Shown in pieces: positions 42,977-52,049 of a DNA stretch of 55,931 nucleotides. Each line of letters starts with the position of its first letter. Positions within the stretch are counted from its first letter, which is position 1. Below the pieces are notes generated by a model. It searched no databases. It was given only the letters and a program-made list of their open reading frames with translations, and was not told the DNA's origin. Made by a program: the position numbers and the translations under genes. The stretch is from Prevotella sp. (GTDB lineage: Bacteria > Bacteroidota > Bacteroidia > Bacteroidales > Bacteroidaceae), in the NCBI GenBank assembly GCA_017428925.1, contig JAFRPY010000083.1:1-55931 (forward strand). The letters are read 5' to 3'.

Positions 42977-45892
42977 TTAACGCCATAAGCAAAGGAAAGC
43001 CTTCACGGCAAGTGGGAAAAACAGTTTAAGCCGTGCGGTAAGCGGAAGCGAACTGTTCGTAAGCAGTCGCCGGGCTGTCTGCCTGACGATGGTGCGCACA
43101 GTCTTCCTTGCCAACGGTCCCAGCCTGTGCGAGTGGTAGCGGTCGAGTATGTTGCCCGCATACCGATAAAGTAGTTCGAGAAACCATGACTCATACTCCA
43201 TCCCCACAGTCAGGTCGGCACAGGTCTTGAAGGAATAGAGGCGATTGATGCTCTTTGGCGTTTCAAAGTTGCGGCTGAGCGAGCCGGGGCGTTTCAGCCA
43301 GTAGTAGAGCGGTGCATCGACAAGCGCGGCATACGGCAGTCGCAGGAACAGCCTTGTGTTGAACACCGTGTCCTGACTGCTGGTATCTTCAAACCGCAGC
43401 TTGCCTATGGCAGAACGCCTGTACAGTTTGTTCCACACCACATGGCTGTCCACATTTTCGGCGAGCGCGGCAAAAAGGTCGCGCTGCATCAGCAACCTGA
43501 GCGTCGGAGTCGAAGCCAGCGGCGGCATCTCGCCGACAGCAACCGGCTGTTCCACATCCTTTGCCGCTACCATGGCAAAGGGGAAGTCACCCTGTTGCAG
43601 GGACTTGTGCAGCAGACGGATCATCTCAGGATGCAGCGTGTCGTCGCCATCGGGCATGATGACATACTCGCCCGTAGCCCTGTCCAGCCCGGTGTTACGC
43701 GCCCCCGACAGTCCGCGGTTCTCCTGGTGTATCACGGCTATCCGGCTATCGCACAGCGCATAGTCGTCGCAAATCTTGCCGCTCCCGTCGGTTGAGCCGT
43801 CGTCCACAAGAATAATTTCCAGTTTCTGGTATCGCTGGGCCAGCACACTGTCAAGGCATGCCGGCAGATAAGGTGCAATATTATATACAGGTATAACGAC
43901 GCTCACCAGTCCGCTCCGTTCCACGGGTGCCGCCCCCACTGCCCGCTGGTCGCGGTCTCCTTTTTTCTTCTTCATCCGCTTCTCCATCCTTTCTCGTGCA
44001 CTGCGGCTGTGCCTCATGGTCAGCAGCTGCCATTTCACGCTGAGGGATAGATGGCTTTTGAACAGCAACGTCGCATATACACGCAGGGGGATTTTCACGG
44101 CCTCATTCACCTCGCTCCCGTCAACGCCAGGCAGTTTTTCTTGTTCGTACCGGCTCTTCATCCATGCACTATGCATGAACACACGCTGCACGCAAGCAGC
44201 TCTCACCTGAGTGTCACTCTTGGGAATGTCGGCCAGACAGGTCAGGTAGGCCCGTGTTCCCTGCAGCAGCCCACGGTCGGAAGTGACCAGCGTCGACCAC
44301 GGGTGTTCGAGCCAAAAATACAGGCGCTGTCTCACCATCACGAATTTTCCGGTTCGCTGGAACACGCGGTTCATCATCACCGCGTCTTCATAGACGCTGA
44401 ACGTTTCGGGAAACGACAATCCGGCAACAATCTGGCGGCGCATCACCTTACCGTGGCACGTGTGGCACTGGTCGATGGTGAAGTGGCGGTGGCCCATGAA
44501 CAGGGCGCGCCGCAGCATTCCGCCCTCCCCCACTGCCGCGTCGGCTTCCTTGTGGTGCTGCTGCAGCGAGGCATCGGTCAGCCGCGTCGTGCGCACCGAC
44601 AGCGTCATCGCCAGGTCTGCCTCCGGGTGGCGGTCCAGTGCCTGCACCATCAGTTCTAAGTATTGCGGATGCATATAGTCGTCGGCATCGGCAAAGGCAA
44701 TCAGTTCGCCCCGGGCCTCAGCAAGACCGCGGTTACGGGCTGCCGACACGCCGAGGTGTTCCTGCCTGACGAGACGTACGACCCCTTCAAGTCCGCCCTT
44801 TTCAATGAATCGCTCCACCTCCTCAGCTGTCTCGTCGCTGCTGCCGTCGTCCACCACGATAGCCTCCCAGCCGCCGTAAGTCTGCCACTGCAGCGAGCGC
44901 AGGCAGCGATCAACGAACAGTTCTGCATTATATGCCGGAATGATGACCGACAGCTGAGGCTTTCCCGTCTTCGCGACTTGCATCACCTCTCCATCCTTCA
45001 GGGGGAATCCCGATGCAGGCACTTTCTCCTCATACCACTTTTTGATAAACCTATAGGCCTCTGGGAAACGGTCGTGCAGATGGTAGGCCACGGCCATCCC
45101 CACCCAGTCGGCTTTCTTCCACTCCCCACAGGGATGGATATACCACTGCGGCGATGGCACCTGGTTGAAGCGCACCATCTTCGAGAAATTATCGCCCACG
45201 TCGTCGAAGACGTAAGTAAACTCACGCCCTTCGTTCGCGGCAAGACAGGTCAGCAGATACTGCTCGAACACCATGTTGAAGTAACGGGGATAGCGCAGCC
45301 GCCGCAACGTGTCCACGTTGCCCCATGCGAACCGCAGTGCCTCGTCGGCATAGCGTCGGATAAAGTCGGTGTCGGTGCCGCCGAAGACACCCAGGTTGGC
45401 CTCGTCGGTATTCGCCATGCGTTGCATGTAGTGCGGTATGTCCTTGGCTGCCATCAACGCGCTAATCACGTTGGTGCGGTTGAATGACATGTCACGTTCA
45501 TAGTTCTGGGCCACGAGCGGAGCCTCGGCGACGAATTCAGGGAAGCGTTGCCAGATGAACACGTCGTTGTCCACATGCAGGAACGGCTCCCGCTGGTCTC
45601 GGTAGGTGTAGAGTTTGCTGACGGCCCACATTTCTATGGGCCAACGGTCCAGGTCGTCGGGCAGTTCATGCACTGCCGTATAGGGCAGGTGCAGCTCGTC
45701 GATGAGCAGTTTTTTTCCCGCCGCGTCGGTGTAAAGTTCCACCTCGTCGTAAAACTGTCGCAGCGACAGGCACGACAGGGCATGACTCATATAATAGTAC
45801 ATAGGGTTGCACCAGCCACAAGCCTGCTGCAACCCTTTCCCGTTTGCCGTCCCGAAAGACGGCTTCGACCAGAAGGTCTGTATAATCCTCAT
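42977..45892 (-). CDS. Three-domain glycosyltransferase: DUF6734-like domain plus two GT2 domains
   Basis: With the ATG at 45890-45892 (MRIIQTFWSKPSFG) the protein has 971 residues; the longer frame overlaps the peptide gene. Residues 1-290 match the Bacteroidetes DUF6734 pattern, with YYYMSHALSCLSLRQFYDEVELYTD and HVDNDVFIW (DxD at 108-110). A first GT2 domain starts near 313 (LSVIIPAYN; VVDDGSSDET; ADADDYM). A second starts near 662 (VSVVIPVYN; LVDDGSTDGS; MPDGDD). A Lys/Arg-rich linker (635-650) joins them. It would add two different sugars to one acceptor. It begins 1 nt after the small-peptide gene, so coupling is very likely. The acceptor is unknown. Confidence 0.8.
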   Translation of the reverse strand: MRIIQTFWSKPSFGTANGKGLQQACGWCNPMYYYMSHALSCLSLRQFYDEVELYTDAAGKKLLIDELHLPYTAVHELPDDLDRWPIEMWAVSKLYTYRDQREPFLHVDNDVFIWQRFPEFVAEAPLVAQNYERDMSFNRTNVISALMAAKDIPHYMQRMANTDEANLGVFGGTDTDFIRRYADEALRFAWGNVDTLRRLRYPRYFNMVFEQYLLTCLAANEGREFTYVFDDVGDNFSKMVRFNQVPSPQWYIHPCGEWKKADWVGMAVAYHLHDRFPEAYRFIKKWYEEKVPASGFPLKDGEVMQVAKTGKPQLSVIIPAYNAELFVDRCLRSLQWQTYGGWEAIVVDDGSSDETAEEVERFIEKGGLEGVVRLVRQEHLGVSAARNRGLAEARGELIAFADADDYMHPQYLELMVQALDRHPEADLAMTLSVRTTRLTDASLQQHHKEADAAVGEGGMLRRALFMGHRHFTIDQCHTCHGKVMRRQIVAGLSFPETFSVYEDAVMMNRVFQRTGKFVMVRQRLYFWLEHPWSTLVTSDRGLLQGTRAYLTCLADIPKSDTQVRAACVQRVFMHSAWMKSRYEQEKLPGVDGSEVNEAVKIPLRVYATLLFKSHLSLSVKWQLLTMRHSRSARERMEKRMKKKKGDRDQRAVGAAPVERSGLVSVVIPVYNIAPYLPACLDSVLAQRYQKLEIILVDDGSTDGSGKICDDYALCDSRIAVIHQENRGLSGARNTGLDRATGEYVIMPDGDDTLHPEMIRLLHKSLQQGDFPFAMVAAKDVEQPVAVGEMPPLASTPTLRLLMQRDLFAALAENVDSHVVWNKLYRRSAIGKLRFEDTSSQDTVFNTRLFLRLPYAALVDAPLYYWLKRPGSLSRNFETPKSINRLYSFKTCADLTVGMEYESWFLELLYRYAGNILDRYHSHRLGPLARKTVRTIVRQTARRLLTNSSLPLTARLKLFFPLAVKAFLCLWR

Positions 45893-45893
45893 G

Positions 45894-46148
45894 CTAATCG
45901 TCCCACACGCTGAAGGCCATACCCTTGGCAAACATGTCGTCGCCACTTATTCCGTCGCCATCGCCATCGCGGAAGCCAATGCCTACGCCGGGGTCATCGT
46001 GATAGTTGGCGGCTCCGCCATGCTGTGTGAAGAACTCGTCAGTGTTCCACGAGTATGAGCGGGGGGTATAGTCGAACGACTGGGCCAGTGCGTCTTCCAC
46101 ATGCATCGACTGCAAATCCGTCAGCGGCTTGATATATCGTTGTTTCAT
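45894..46148 (-). CDS. Small acidic protein paired with the secreted protein and the glycosyltransferase
   Basis: The protein has 84 residues: MKQRYIKPLTDLQSMH, an A-x-S junction near 22-24, a middle rich in Tyr/His/Asn, a Gly/Asp stretch (FRDGDGDGISGDD) and a Trp-acidic end (AFSVWDD). No signal peptide is seen. It shares the plan of the protein at 21275-21502 (MK[KQ]xYxxP start, A-x-S near 22, Gly-rich middle, W[DE] acidic tail). It lies 19 bp after the large secreted-protein gene and 1 nt before the glycosyltransferase gene. Precursor-peptide or accessory roles are possible; neither is shown. Confidence 0.65.
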   Translation of the reverse strand: MKQRYIKPLTDLQSMHVEDALAQSFDYTPRSYSWNTDEFFTQHGGAANYHDDPGVGIGFRDGDGDGISGDDMFAKGMAFSVWDD

Positions 46149-46167
46149 CTGTCTTTCCTCCTTTCTG

Positions 46168-49100
46168 TTATTTCACCGTATATTTTTTTCCGTTCACGAT
46201 GTACACACCCTTGGCAAGGCGGCCTCTCAGCGCCTGCTGGTTGCCTAAGCGGCGACCTTGCAGGTCGTACACCACATTCCGGTCGGCTGCCACCGTGCCG
46301 GTGACCTGCCGCAGGGCTGTGGTGCTGCTGTCCTCGTGGCCAACGGCGTTGCTCAGCGACAGTGCTCCGCCGGCAAAGAACGTCAGTTTGGCCCCGGCGC
46401 CCTGTGTGTAGTCGATGTTGTCGTTCTCGTCGCGGTCGGGCATTTCGTCGTCAGAAAGGAAACTGTAGCCAAACCACTCCAGGTAGGGACGCCCGGCGGC
46501 AATAGTGCCACTGGTGACGCGCCGCCATGCTGCCGATGTCCAACCGCCGTAGAGATTTGACTCGCTACAGTTTTCCCAATCGTCGTATGCAGCCAGATTC
46601 GCTTCCTCAGTACCTATCGTGCTCTGCTTGCGCAGCTGGTCGCCGGGTCCGTAGCCATAGTAGTAAGGCACCACGGCGCACGTTTGTCTATAACCTACAG
46701 GAAGATTCTCATTATCGCCGTATGTCGGTGCATACACCAGCCAGTTGTCCACCACAGGCTGGGCATGGGAGGTGTTTCCATTAAGGTCATCGTAAGCACA
46801 GAGATTCCCATACCGCTTCAAGAACGGCCAGGTATGCAGCGACACGTTAAGGACACCATCACTATAATAGTCACCTCTACTGAAGGCATAGTCGTATTTA
46901 TAAACAGATTCATCACTTGAAGAAAACTTTGCCTCCGCAGCCCATCTATACCAATTGGCGGGATGGAACTCGTTCTTGTGGTCGTAGCTAAAGCCGTAAT
47001 AAGTGCCGTTGCTGGGATTGACGGGTTCGTCGGAGTAGCGCAGCACGTTCAGGAAGTTGGCCTCGTCGCGGTGCCGCCGCGTGGAGAGGTGGTATATTTT
47101 CCAATCCCTGTTATACTGGCAGTGCTCCGGGTCGCCGGCATAGAGGTAGAATGTGTGGGGTTCTGCCGTGAAATCGTAGTTGTCCGAACTGCTGCCGGTG
47201 AGCATCGTGTTGCTCAGCGTGCGTATGTTGGTGAAGTAGTTACCGTCCAGGTCCCACACCTTTGTCTCGATTCCGCTATAAGAGTCATAGACGGGGGCGT
47301 TGTACATATCTTCGCCGGCATAGTCGCTCGCGTGCGAAGCATCGGTGGTTGTCCACATACTTGCGGTTATCCATTCACGGTTGTAATCATCTTGGTATTC
47401 AAGATTACTGTTGCCGTCGTTGGCCTCCACCTCCACATAGGCAGGGTCGTCATTTTCCGTGGTGGTATAGGCATAGGGTTCACTATCATAGCCATCAATG
47501 ATGGGGTCGCACTTCGTAAACACGTAGCCGGGTTCACCATACATGTTCGAGTTGTCACGGTCGGTAGTTTCTACCGGATCGTCTGTCTCCGTTGTGGTTT
47601 CAACTCCATTGTCATAATAGAGCTTGTTTCCTGCAGCATCCACCTTATGGTATAAATCATTACCATCATTGTCACGTTTCTGTGTGGCGCGCCCACCATT
47701 GTATGCTATAAAGTACAGCGGGTCATTACTGTCTGCCTCATACAGTTTGTACCGCACCACAAGGTTACCATTGCTGTTATAGTCGGTGTAGGCATACAGC
47801 GGACTGTTCCCCTGCATCACCGGATCCTTCCAGCGAAAGCCGTTAGAACTGGTTGGAACCTTCCCTTCCTGGTCGAACTGCCACGTGCTCGGGTCATCGC
47901 TTTTGGGCGAATAGACCAGATATTCCACCGGTCCCGTGTATTCGGAGGCATCGTAGTCACCCTCGAAGACCGGCTTGAGCACCTTCTTGTATTTGTGGGC
48001 ATTAGAATAGTCGGTTTGGTCATTCTCTCCCACTTTGTTTTCGCAGCCGCTGTGGAAGTAGAGTCCGTTGGCCAGTTCTGCCTCTGCCGCCGCATTGTTC
48101 TTGTTGACGAGCGTCTGCACACTGGCGGGCAATGGCTTCGGTGCGGAGTAGTTGCGGTAGCGCACGATGACCGGCATACCCTTCGGTATCCAGTTGATGC
48201 GGCTCAGGTAGATACTTCTCTTTGCTGAATATTCTTCTTTATTAGTGATTTTGTCGTCTTCCTTCCATTTGTTCTGCGACACCATGAAGAAGTCGCAGAT
48301 ACCTTCGAGCGACGAGGGCACGAGGTAGTCGCCATCGGATACCCATGTCTCATAGCTATAGGTACCGGTGCCCAGTCCGTAGCGCCCGCCCACATGCTCG
48401 CTCCACGACAGGTAGGGCACGGGACGGCTGAAGGTCTTCGCGATGGGATTGGCAGCCGTGGCCTCCTTGATGAAGGTGATGCCCCAGAGGTAGTTGTTGC
48501 GCAGATACGTCTGTATGGGAGGGATGTTGCCCAACGGGTAACCGGCATTTGCTAGCTCACCTCCCCAAAGGCCTACAACATATTCTGAACTGTTGCCTTC
48601 CGTCCCGTAAATAGAATATTTGTCGTAAAGGGTTTTAAAAATTTTATCTTGCTCATAATACTTCAATATTTCATTCCCTTCGTTCAGATTCCAATTGGAA
48701 AGAGCGTAAAGCACTTCGTTGACGCTGCCTACATCATCGTTCTGTCCAAGATACAACTCTTTATAGTACGTGCCTACCTTATAGATGGCAAACCGCAGCA
48801 CGGTATTGGCCGTAAGCTCGAAAGGCTGCTCGTATTTCACTGCCTGCAGGCGGTCGGTCTCATAGGTGTCCATCTCTGGAGAGGTTCCCTCCGCCGAGTG
48901 TGAACCGTTTATGCTGGGCAGCAGCGAGGTGGTAGTATAGTAGATGTCGTAGTTGTAGTAGTCAGTGCTTAATAAAAATTCGCTGTTATAGGTCTGAACA
49001 GTTGATATGAAATCCTCATTCAACTCTAACTTCACCCATGCCGTCGAGGGGAACACCACATCGGTGCCTGCCGGCACCTCGGTGTAGGTGCCGTTCTCCT

Positions 49101-49896
49101 CGGTGCTCCACGAGATTTTCACGGGCATGGGCACATTCAGGTGGGCAGAGATATAGCACTGGTTCCACGGCAGCAGGCTCAGCGGTGAATGGCGGTCGGC
49201 TGCCGCCTGGCTGTTTGTGAGCTTGTCGGGGCCGGCATAGTAGTTGCCCTGAGCATCCACGAAGTTGAAAAACACAATGGTGCTCTTGCTGACATTCTCT
49301 ATAGTGAGTCTTCCCTCGCTCAGCGCCACCTTCTTGATGACGGGCTTACTCTCGTCGTTGTCCCAGCAGGTGGGATCGTCCCACTTCACACTGCGTCCCA
49401 CAAGGAACGGGTTCAGCGACGGCACCCAGCCGATACCCATCTGCGACACCGTGGGGTCGGTGCTCAGTTCCGGCAGGTCGCTGTTGGTATTGTAGAACGT
49501 ACTATAGGTGTTGCCCGCTTTGGCCGTGGGGCCCTGGTCGAGGTGTACGATGCGACGCTGGTAGTTTACCGTCCCACTACTGTTGGAATCATACTCCGAA
49601 TACTCGTAGTTCTTGGTGTACCAATACACGCGCTGCTGATACCATGACGGCTCGCCCTCCTCGGCGAGGTAATAGACCAGGTAGCCGTCGGCACTGCCTG
49701 ACCAGGAAATAGTAATGTTCTTAGTACCTACGAAGAGCGAATAGTCTTCGTATTGCAGGTTAGAGATACCTGACGGTAGTGTGCCGACAGGGCCGTTAGC
49801 ACCGTTAGTTCCTGTAACTACAGTAGCTTTTACCCCCCCCACTACAAGAAAAATAATTGCCGCTACAATCAGCAACTTCTTTGAATAAATATTCAT
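46168..49896 (-). CDS. Large secreted protein (1242 aa) with C-terminal sorting-type tail
   Basis: The ATG at 49894-49896 (MNIYSKKLLIVAAIIFLVVGG, signal peptide) is preferred over a GTG one codon upstream. The chain is rich in Tyr, Asn, Asp and Ser, with short Fn3-like or beta-rich segments (ISWSGSADGYLVYYL; VKISWSTEENGTYTEV). The tail VYDLQGRRLG...LAKGVYIVNGKKYTVK matches that of the 1641-residue protein at 21524. It has its own promoter, divergent from the ATPase gene. A surface role is inferred; there is no enzymatic motif I can name. Confidence 0.75.
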   Translation of the reverse strand: MNIYSKKLLIVAAIIFLVVGGVKATVVTGTNGANGPVGTLPSGISNLQYEDYSLFVGTKNITISWSGSADGYLVYYLAEEGEPSWYQQRVYWYTKNYEYSEYDSNSSGTVNYQRRIVHLDQGPTAKAGNTYSTFYNTNSDLPELSTDPTVSQMGIGWVPSLNPFLVGRSVKWDDPTCWDNDESKPVIKKVALSEGRLTIENVSKSTIVFFNFVDAQGNYYAGPDKLTNSQAAADRHSPLSLLPWNQCYISAHLNVPMPVKISWSTEENGTYTEVPAGTDVVFPSTAWVKLELNEDFISTVQTYNSEFLLSTDYYNYDIYYTTTSLLPSINGSHSAEGTSPEMDTYETDRLQAVKYEQPFELTANTVLRFAIYKVGTYYKELYLGQNDDVGSVNEVLYALSNWNLNEGNEILKYYEQDKIFKTLYDKYSIYGTEGNSSEYVVGLWGGELANAGYPLGNIPPIQTYLRNNYLWGITFIKEATAANPIAKTFSRPVPYLSWSEHVGGRYGLGTGTYSYETWVSDGDYLVPSSLEGICDFFMVSQNKWKEDDKITNKEEYSAKRSIYLSRINWIPKGMPVIVRYRNYSAPKPLPASVQTLVNKNNAAAEAELANGLYFHSGCENKVGENDQTDYSNAHKYKKVLKPVFEGDYDASEYTGPVEYLVYSPKSDDPSTWQFDQEGKVPTSSNGFRWKDPVMQGNSPLYAYTDYNSNGNLVVRYKLYEADSNDPLYFIAYNGGRATQKRDNDGNDLYHKVDAAGNKLYYDNGVETTTETDDPVETTDRDNSNMYGEPGYVFTKCDPIIDGYDSEPYAYTTTENDDPAYVEVEANDGNSNLEYQDDYNREWITASMWTTTDASHASDYAGEDMYNAPVYDSYSGIETKVWDLDGNYFTNIRTLSNTMLTGSSSDNYDFTAEPHTFYLYAGDPEHCQYNRDWKIYHLSTRRHRDEANFLNVLRYSDEPVNPSNGTYYGFSYDHKNEFHPANWYRWAAEAKFSSSDESVYKYDYAFSRGDYYSDGVLNVSLHTWPFLKRYGNLCAYDDLNGNTSHAQPVVDNWLVYAPTYGDNENLPVGYRQTCAVVPYYYGYGPGDQLRKQSTIGTEEANLAAYDDWENCSESNLYGGWTSAAWRRVTSGTIAAGRPYLEWFGYSFLSDDEMPDRDENDNIDYTQGAGAKLTFFAGGALSLSNAVGHEDSSTTALRQVTGTVAADRNVVYDLQGRRLGNQQALRGRLAKGVYIVNGKKYTVK

Positions 49897-49924
49897 CACG
49901 TATAATTATTAGTTTATTCGGGTA

Positions 49925-49954
49925 CAAAGGTAGTAAAAAAAACTGAAAAACAAA
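49925..49954 (-). promoter_or_regulatory. Promoter of the secreted protein/peptide/glycosyltransferase operon
   Basis: On the minus strand, TTTG (49951-49954), an 18-bp spacer and TACCTTTG (49925-49932), 29 bp before the ATG. Confidence 0.6.
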
Positions 49955-50043
49955 CTTTTCTGCCAATTTTTATTCAAAAATCAATCTAAACCTGCCAAAC
50001 GAACTAACAAACGCCCAAATCGGCAGAATAAACTATATTATAT

Positions 50044-50074
50044 TTTGCCGTTCGAGTTATTTTTGCTATCTTTG
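50044..50074 (+). promoter_or_regulatory. Promoter of the DUF234-type ATPase gene
   Basis: TTTG (50044-50047), a 19-bp spacer and TATCTTTG (50067-50074), 19 bp before the chosen ATG. This excludes the upstream in-frame start at 50045. Confidence 0.65.
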
Positions 50075-50092
50075 CGGCAGATTATAACAATT

Positions 50093-51532
50093 ATGAGCGC
50101 AATTATCGGAAGAAAACATGAGATTGAAGAGTTGGAGCGACTCTACAATAGTGACCGTCCTGAATTCGTTGCTGTCTATGGAAGGCGACGGGTGGGCAAG
50201 ACATATCTCATCAAGCAAGCCTTGAAAGACAAGTTCACCTTTCAGCATACAGGAGTATCTCCTGTCGACCAGGAAGACGAGAAAAATCGCATGAAGACAC
50301 AGTTGGAGAGTTTCTACTACTCCATGCTGAATCATGGTCTTGAAGGGTTCAAACAGCCCAAGTCCTGGATGGAGGCTTTCTACCAGTTGGAACAATTACT
50401 GCAAAAACTTGACAGTGGCCAGCGTATGGTAGTTTTCTTTGATGAACTTCCATGGATGGACACGCCTCGAAGCCGTTTCCTGTCTGCCTTTGAGAGCTTT
50501 TGGAACGGATGGTGCAATGGCCGCGATAATGTGATGCTCGTTGTCTGTGGCAGCGCGACATCATGGATGCTCAGCAACCTGTCGAGAAGCAAGGGAGGAC
50601 TCTACGGCAGACTTACTGACGAAATCAAAGTATATCCTTTCACGCTTAAAGAGTGTGAAGAGTATTTTGAGCACGAATGCATAGAAATATCTCGTTATGA
50701 TATTGTACAGTCGTATATGGTCTTTGGAGGAATACCCTACTACCTCAGCTATTTCCGCAAAGGCTATAGTTTTGAGAGAAATACCGACATGATTCTCTTC
50801 GGCAGCAAGCCAAGACTGAAAGACGAGTTCAACCGTCTCTTCAAAGCTATCTTCACAAATTCAGACGACTGTAAGAAAATCATTCGTTTGCTTGTTACCC
50901 GTAACTACGGTTTTACACGCGAGGAGATAGCATCTGCCACAGGACTTCCACAGGGAGGTGGACTCAGCGACACGCTGGCTGTGCTTGCAGAAAGCGACTT
51001 CATCATGCGCTATAGCCCTTACGGAAAGAAAGCCGGAGAGTATTACAAACTTGTTGACAACTTCTGCCTTTTCTGGGTGAGGTATGTAGAGAAAAATCAA
51101 GACAATGCCACGTTCATCAACGATAATTTCACGTCAGATGTGATGCGGGCATGGCGGGGAGTGGCCTTTGAACAGGTATGCTGGCAGCATTTAACTCAGA
51201 TTAAACGAACCCTGGAGATAGGCGGAGTCAGGGCTTCAATCTCAGCATGGAACGTGCCAGGAACAGAACAGAAAGCAGGAACACAGATAGACTTTCTGAT
51301 CATACGCGATGACAACATCGTAAACCTCTGCGAAATGAAGTTTTACAGTTCATCCTATAATGTCAGCAAGGAAGAGGAAGCCAAGATGCTCCACCGCGTA
51401 GAGATGCTAAAGGAAACCCTCTCTTCCAAACAAACGGTTCATCTTACGCTCGTAACCTCCTTCGGACTTGTTCATGGCAAACATAGCGGAAAGATTCAGA
51501 AGGTCGTAACAATCGATGACCTTTTCATATAA
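50093..51532 (+). CDS. AAA-like ATPase with C-terminal DUF234 / PD-(D/E)XK-type domain
   Basis: The protein has 479 residues from MSAIIGRKHEIEEL. Walker A is YGRRRVGKTYL, Walker B is MVVFFDELPWMD, and sensor-like VVCGSATSWM follows. The C-terminal part has the nuclease-like pattern GTQIDFLIIRDD...NLCEMKFYS (D...E-x-K), as in the DUF234 family of archaeal-type ATPases that is common and multicopy in Bacteroidetes. Function is unknown; defence or mobile-element links have been suggested for related proteins. It is transcribed opposite to the ribosomal genes within the insert, and its stop codon lies inside the terminator stem. Confidence 0.85.
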   Translation: MSAIIGRKHEIEELERLYNSDRPEFVAVYGRRRVGKTYLIKQALKDKFTFQHTGVSPVDQEDEKNRMKTQLESFYYSMLNHGLEGFKQPKSWMEAFYQLEQLLQKLDSGQRMVVFFDELPWMDTPRSRFLSAFESFWNGWCNGRDNVMLVVCGSATSWMLSNLSRSKGGLYGRLTDEIKVYPFTLKECEEYFEHECIEISRYDIVQSYMVFGGIPYYLSYFRKGYSFERNTDMILFGSKPRLKDEFNRLFKAIFTNSDDCKKIIRLLVTRNYGFTREEIASATGLPQGGGLSDTLAVLAESDFIMRYSPYGKKAGEYYKLVDNFCLFWVRYVEKNQDNATFINDNFTSDVMRAWRGVAFEQVCWQHLTQIKRTLEIGGVRASISAWNVPGTEQKAGTQIDFLIIRDDNIVNLCEMKFYSSSYNVSKEEEAKMLHRVEMLKETLSSKQTVHLTLVTSFGLVHGKHSGKIQKVVTIDDLFI

Positions 51533-51567
51533 AAAGCGAGGCTCACCATCAATGAGCCTCGCTTTTT
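51531..51567. terminator. Bidirectional terminator between the ATPase gene and rpsJ
   Basis: A perfect 15-bp stem (AAAAAGCGAGGCTCA, 51531-51545, with 51553-51567) and 7-nt loop with flanking A and T tracts. It ends the ATPase transcript and, on the other strand, the rpsL-rpsG-fusA-rpsJ transcript 20 bp after the rpsJ stop. Confidence 0.9.
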
Positions 51568-51586
51568 ATGCAAGATAAAGATTTTA

Positions 51587-51892
51587 CTATACCTTGATTT
51601 CAACCTCTACACCACTGGGAAGTTCGAGCTTCATCAGCGCGTCGACGGTCTTGGCAGTAGAACTGTAGATGTCGATCAGACGCTTGTAGTCTGACAGCTG
51701 GAACTGCTCGCGGGCCTTCTTGTTGACGAAGGTAGAACGGTTTACGGTGTAAATACGCTTGTGAGTGGGAAGGGGGATGGGACCGCTGACGATGGCACCC
51801 GTAGCCTTCACGGCCTTCACAATCTTCTCTGCTGACTTGTCGACCAGCTGGTGGTCGTAGCTCTTCAGCTTGATACGAATTTTCTGACTCAT
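51587..51892 (-). CDS. rpsJ: Ribosomal protein S10
   Basis: The protein has 101 residues: [20 protein letters not shown], then [20 protein letters not shown] and [17 protein letters not shown]. It also serves as NusE in antitermination. Here it ends the str operon and is cut off from rplC by a terminator and an 8.9-kb insert. Confidence 0.98.
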   Translation of the reverse strand: MSQKIRIKLKSYDHQLVDKSAEKIVKAVKATGAIVSGPIPLPTHKRIYTVNRSTFVNKKAREQFQLSDYKRLIDIYSSTAKTVDALMKLELPSGVEVEIKV

Positions 51893-51898
51893 ACTTTT

Positions 51899-52047
51899 AA
51901 TTTTTAATTCTTAATGCTTAATTCTTAATTATTTTATCCGCTAAAGAGTCATTTGCTCAGCGGGTTTCTTTCTTGATGCTTTCGCCATAATGCTCAACAC
52001 TTAACGGCACAACCAATTAAGCATTAAGCATTATGCATTAAGCATTG
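51899..52047. repeat. fusA-rpsJ spacer with two blocks of short-word repeats
   Basis: Block 1 (51899-51935) repeats TTAATTCTTAA/TTAATGC words. Block 2 (52012-52047) repeats ATTAAGC/ATTATGC words. Between them lies a 15-codon open frame (51941-51988, MAKASRKKPAEQMTL), which is too short to call a gene from sequence alone. Confidence 0.45.
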
Positions 52048-52049
52048 GT

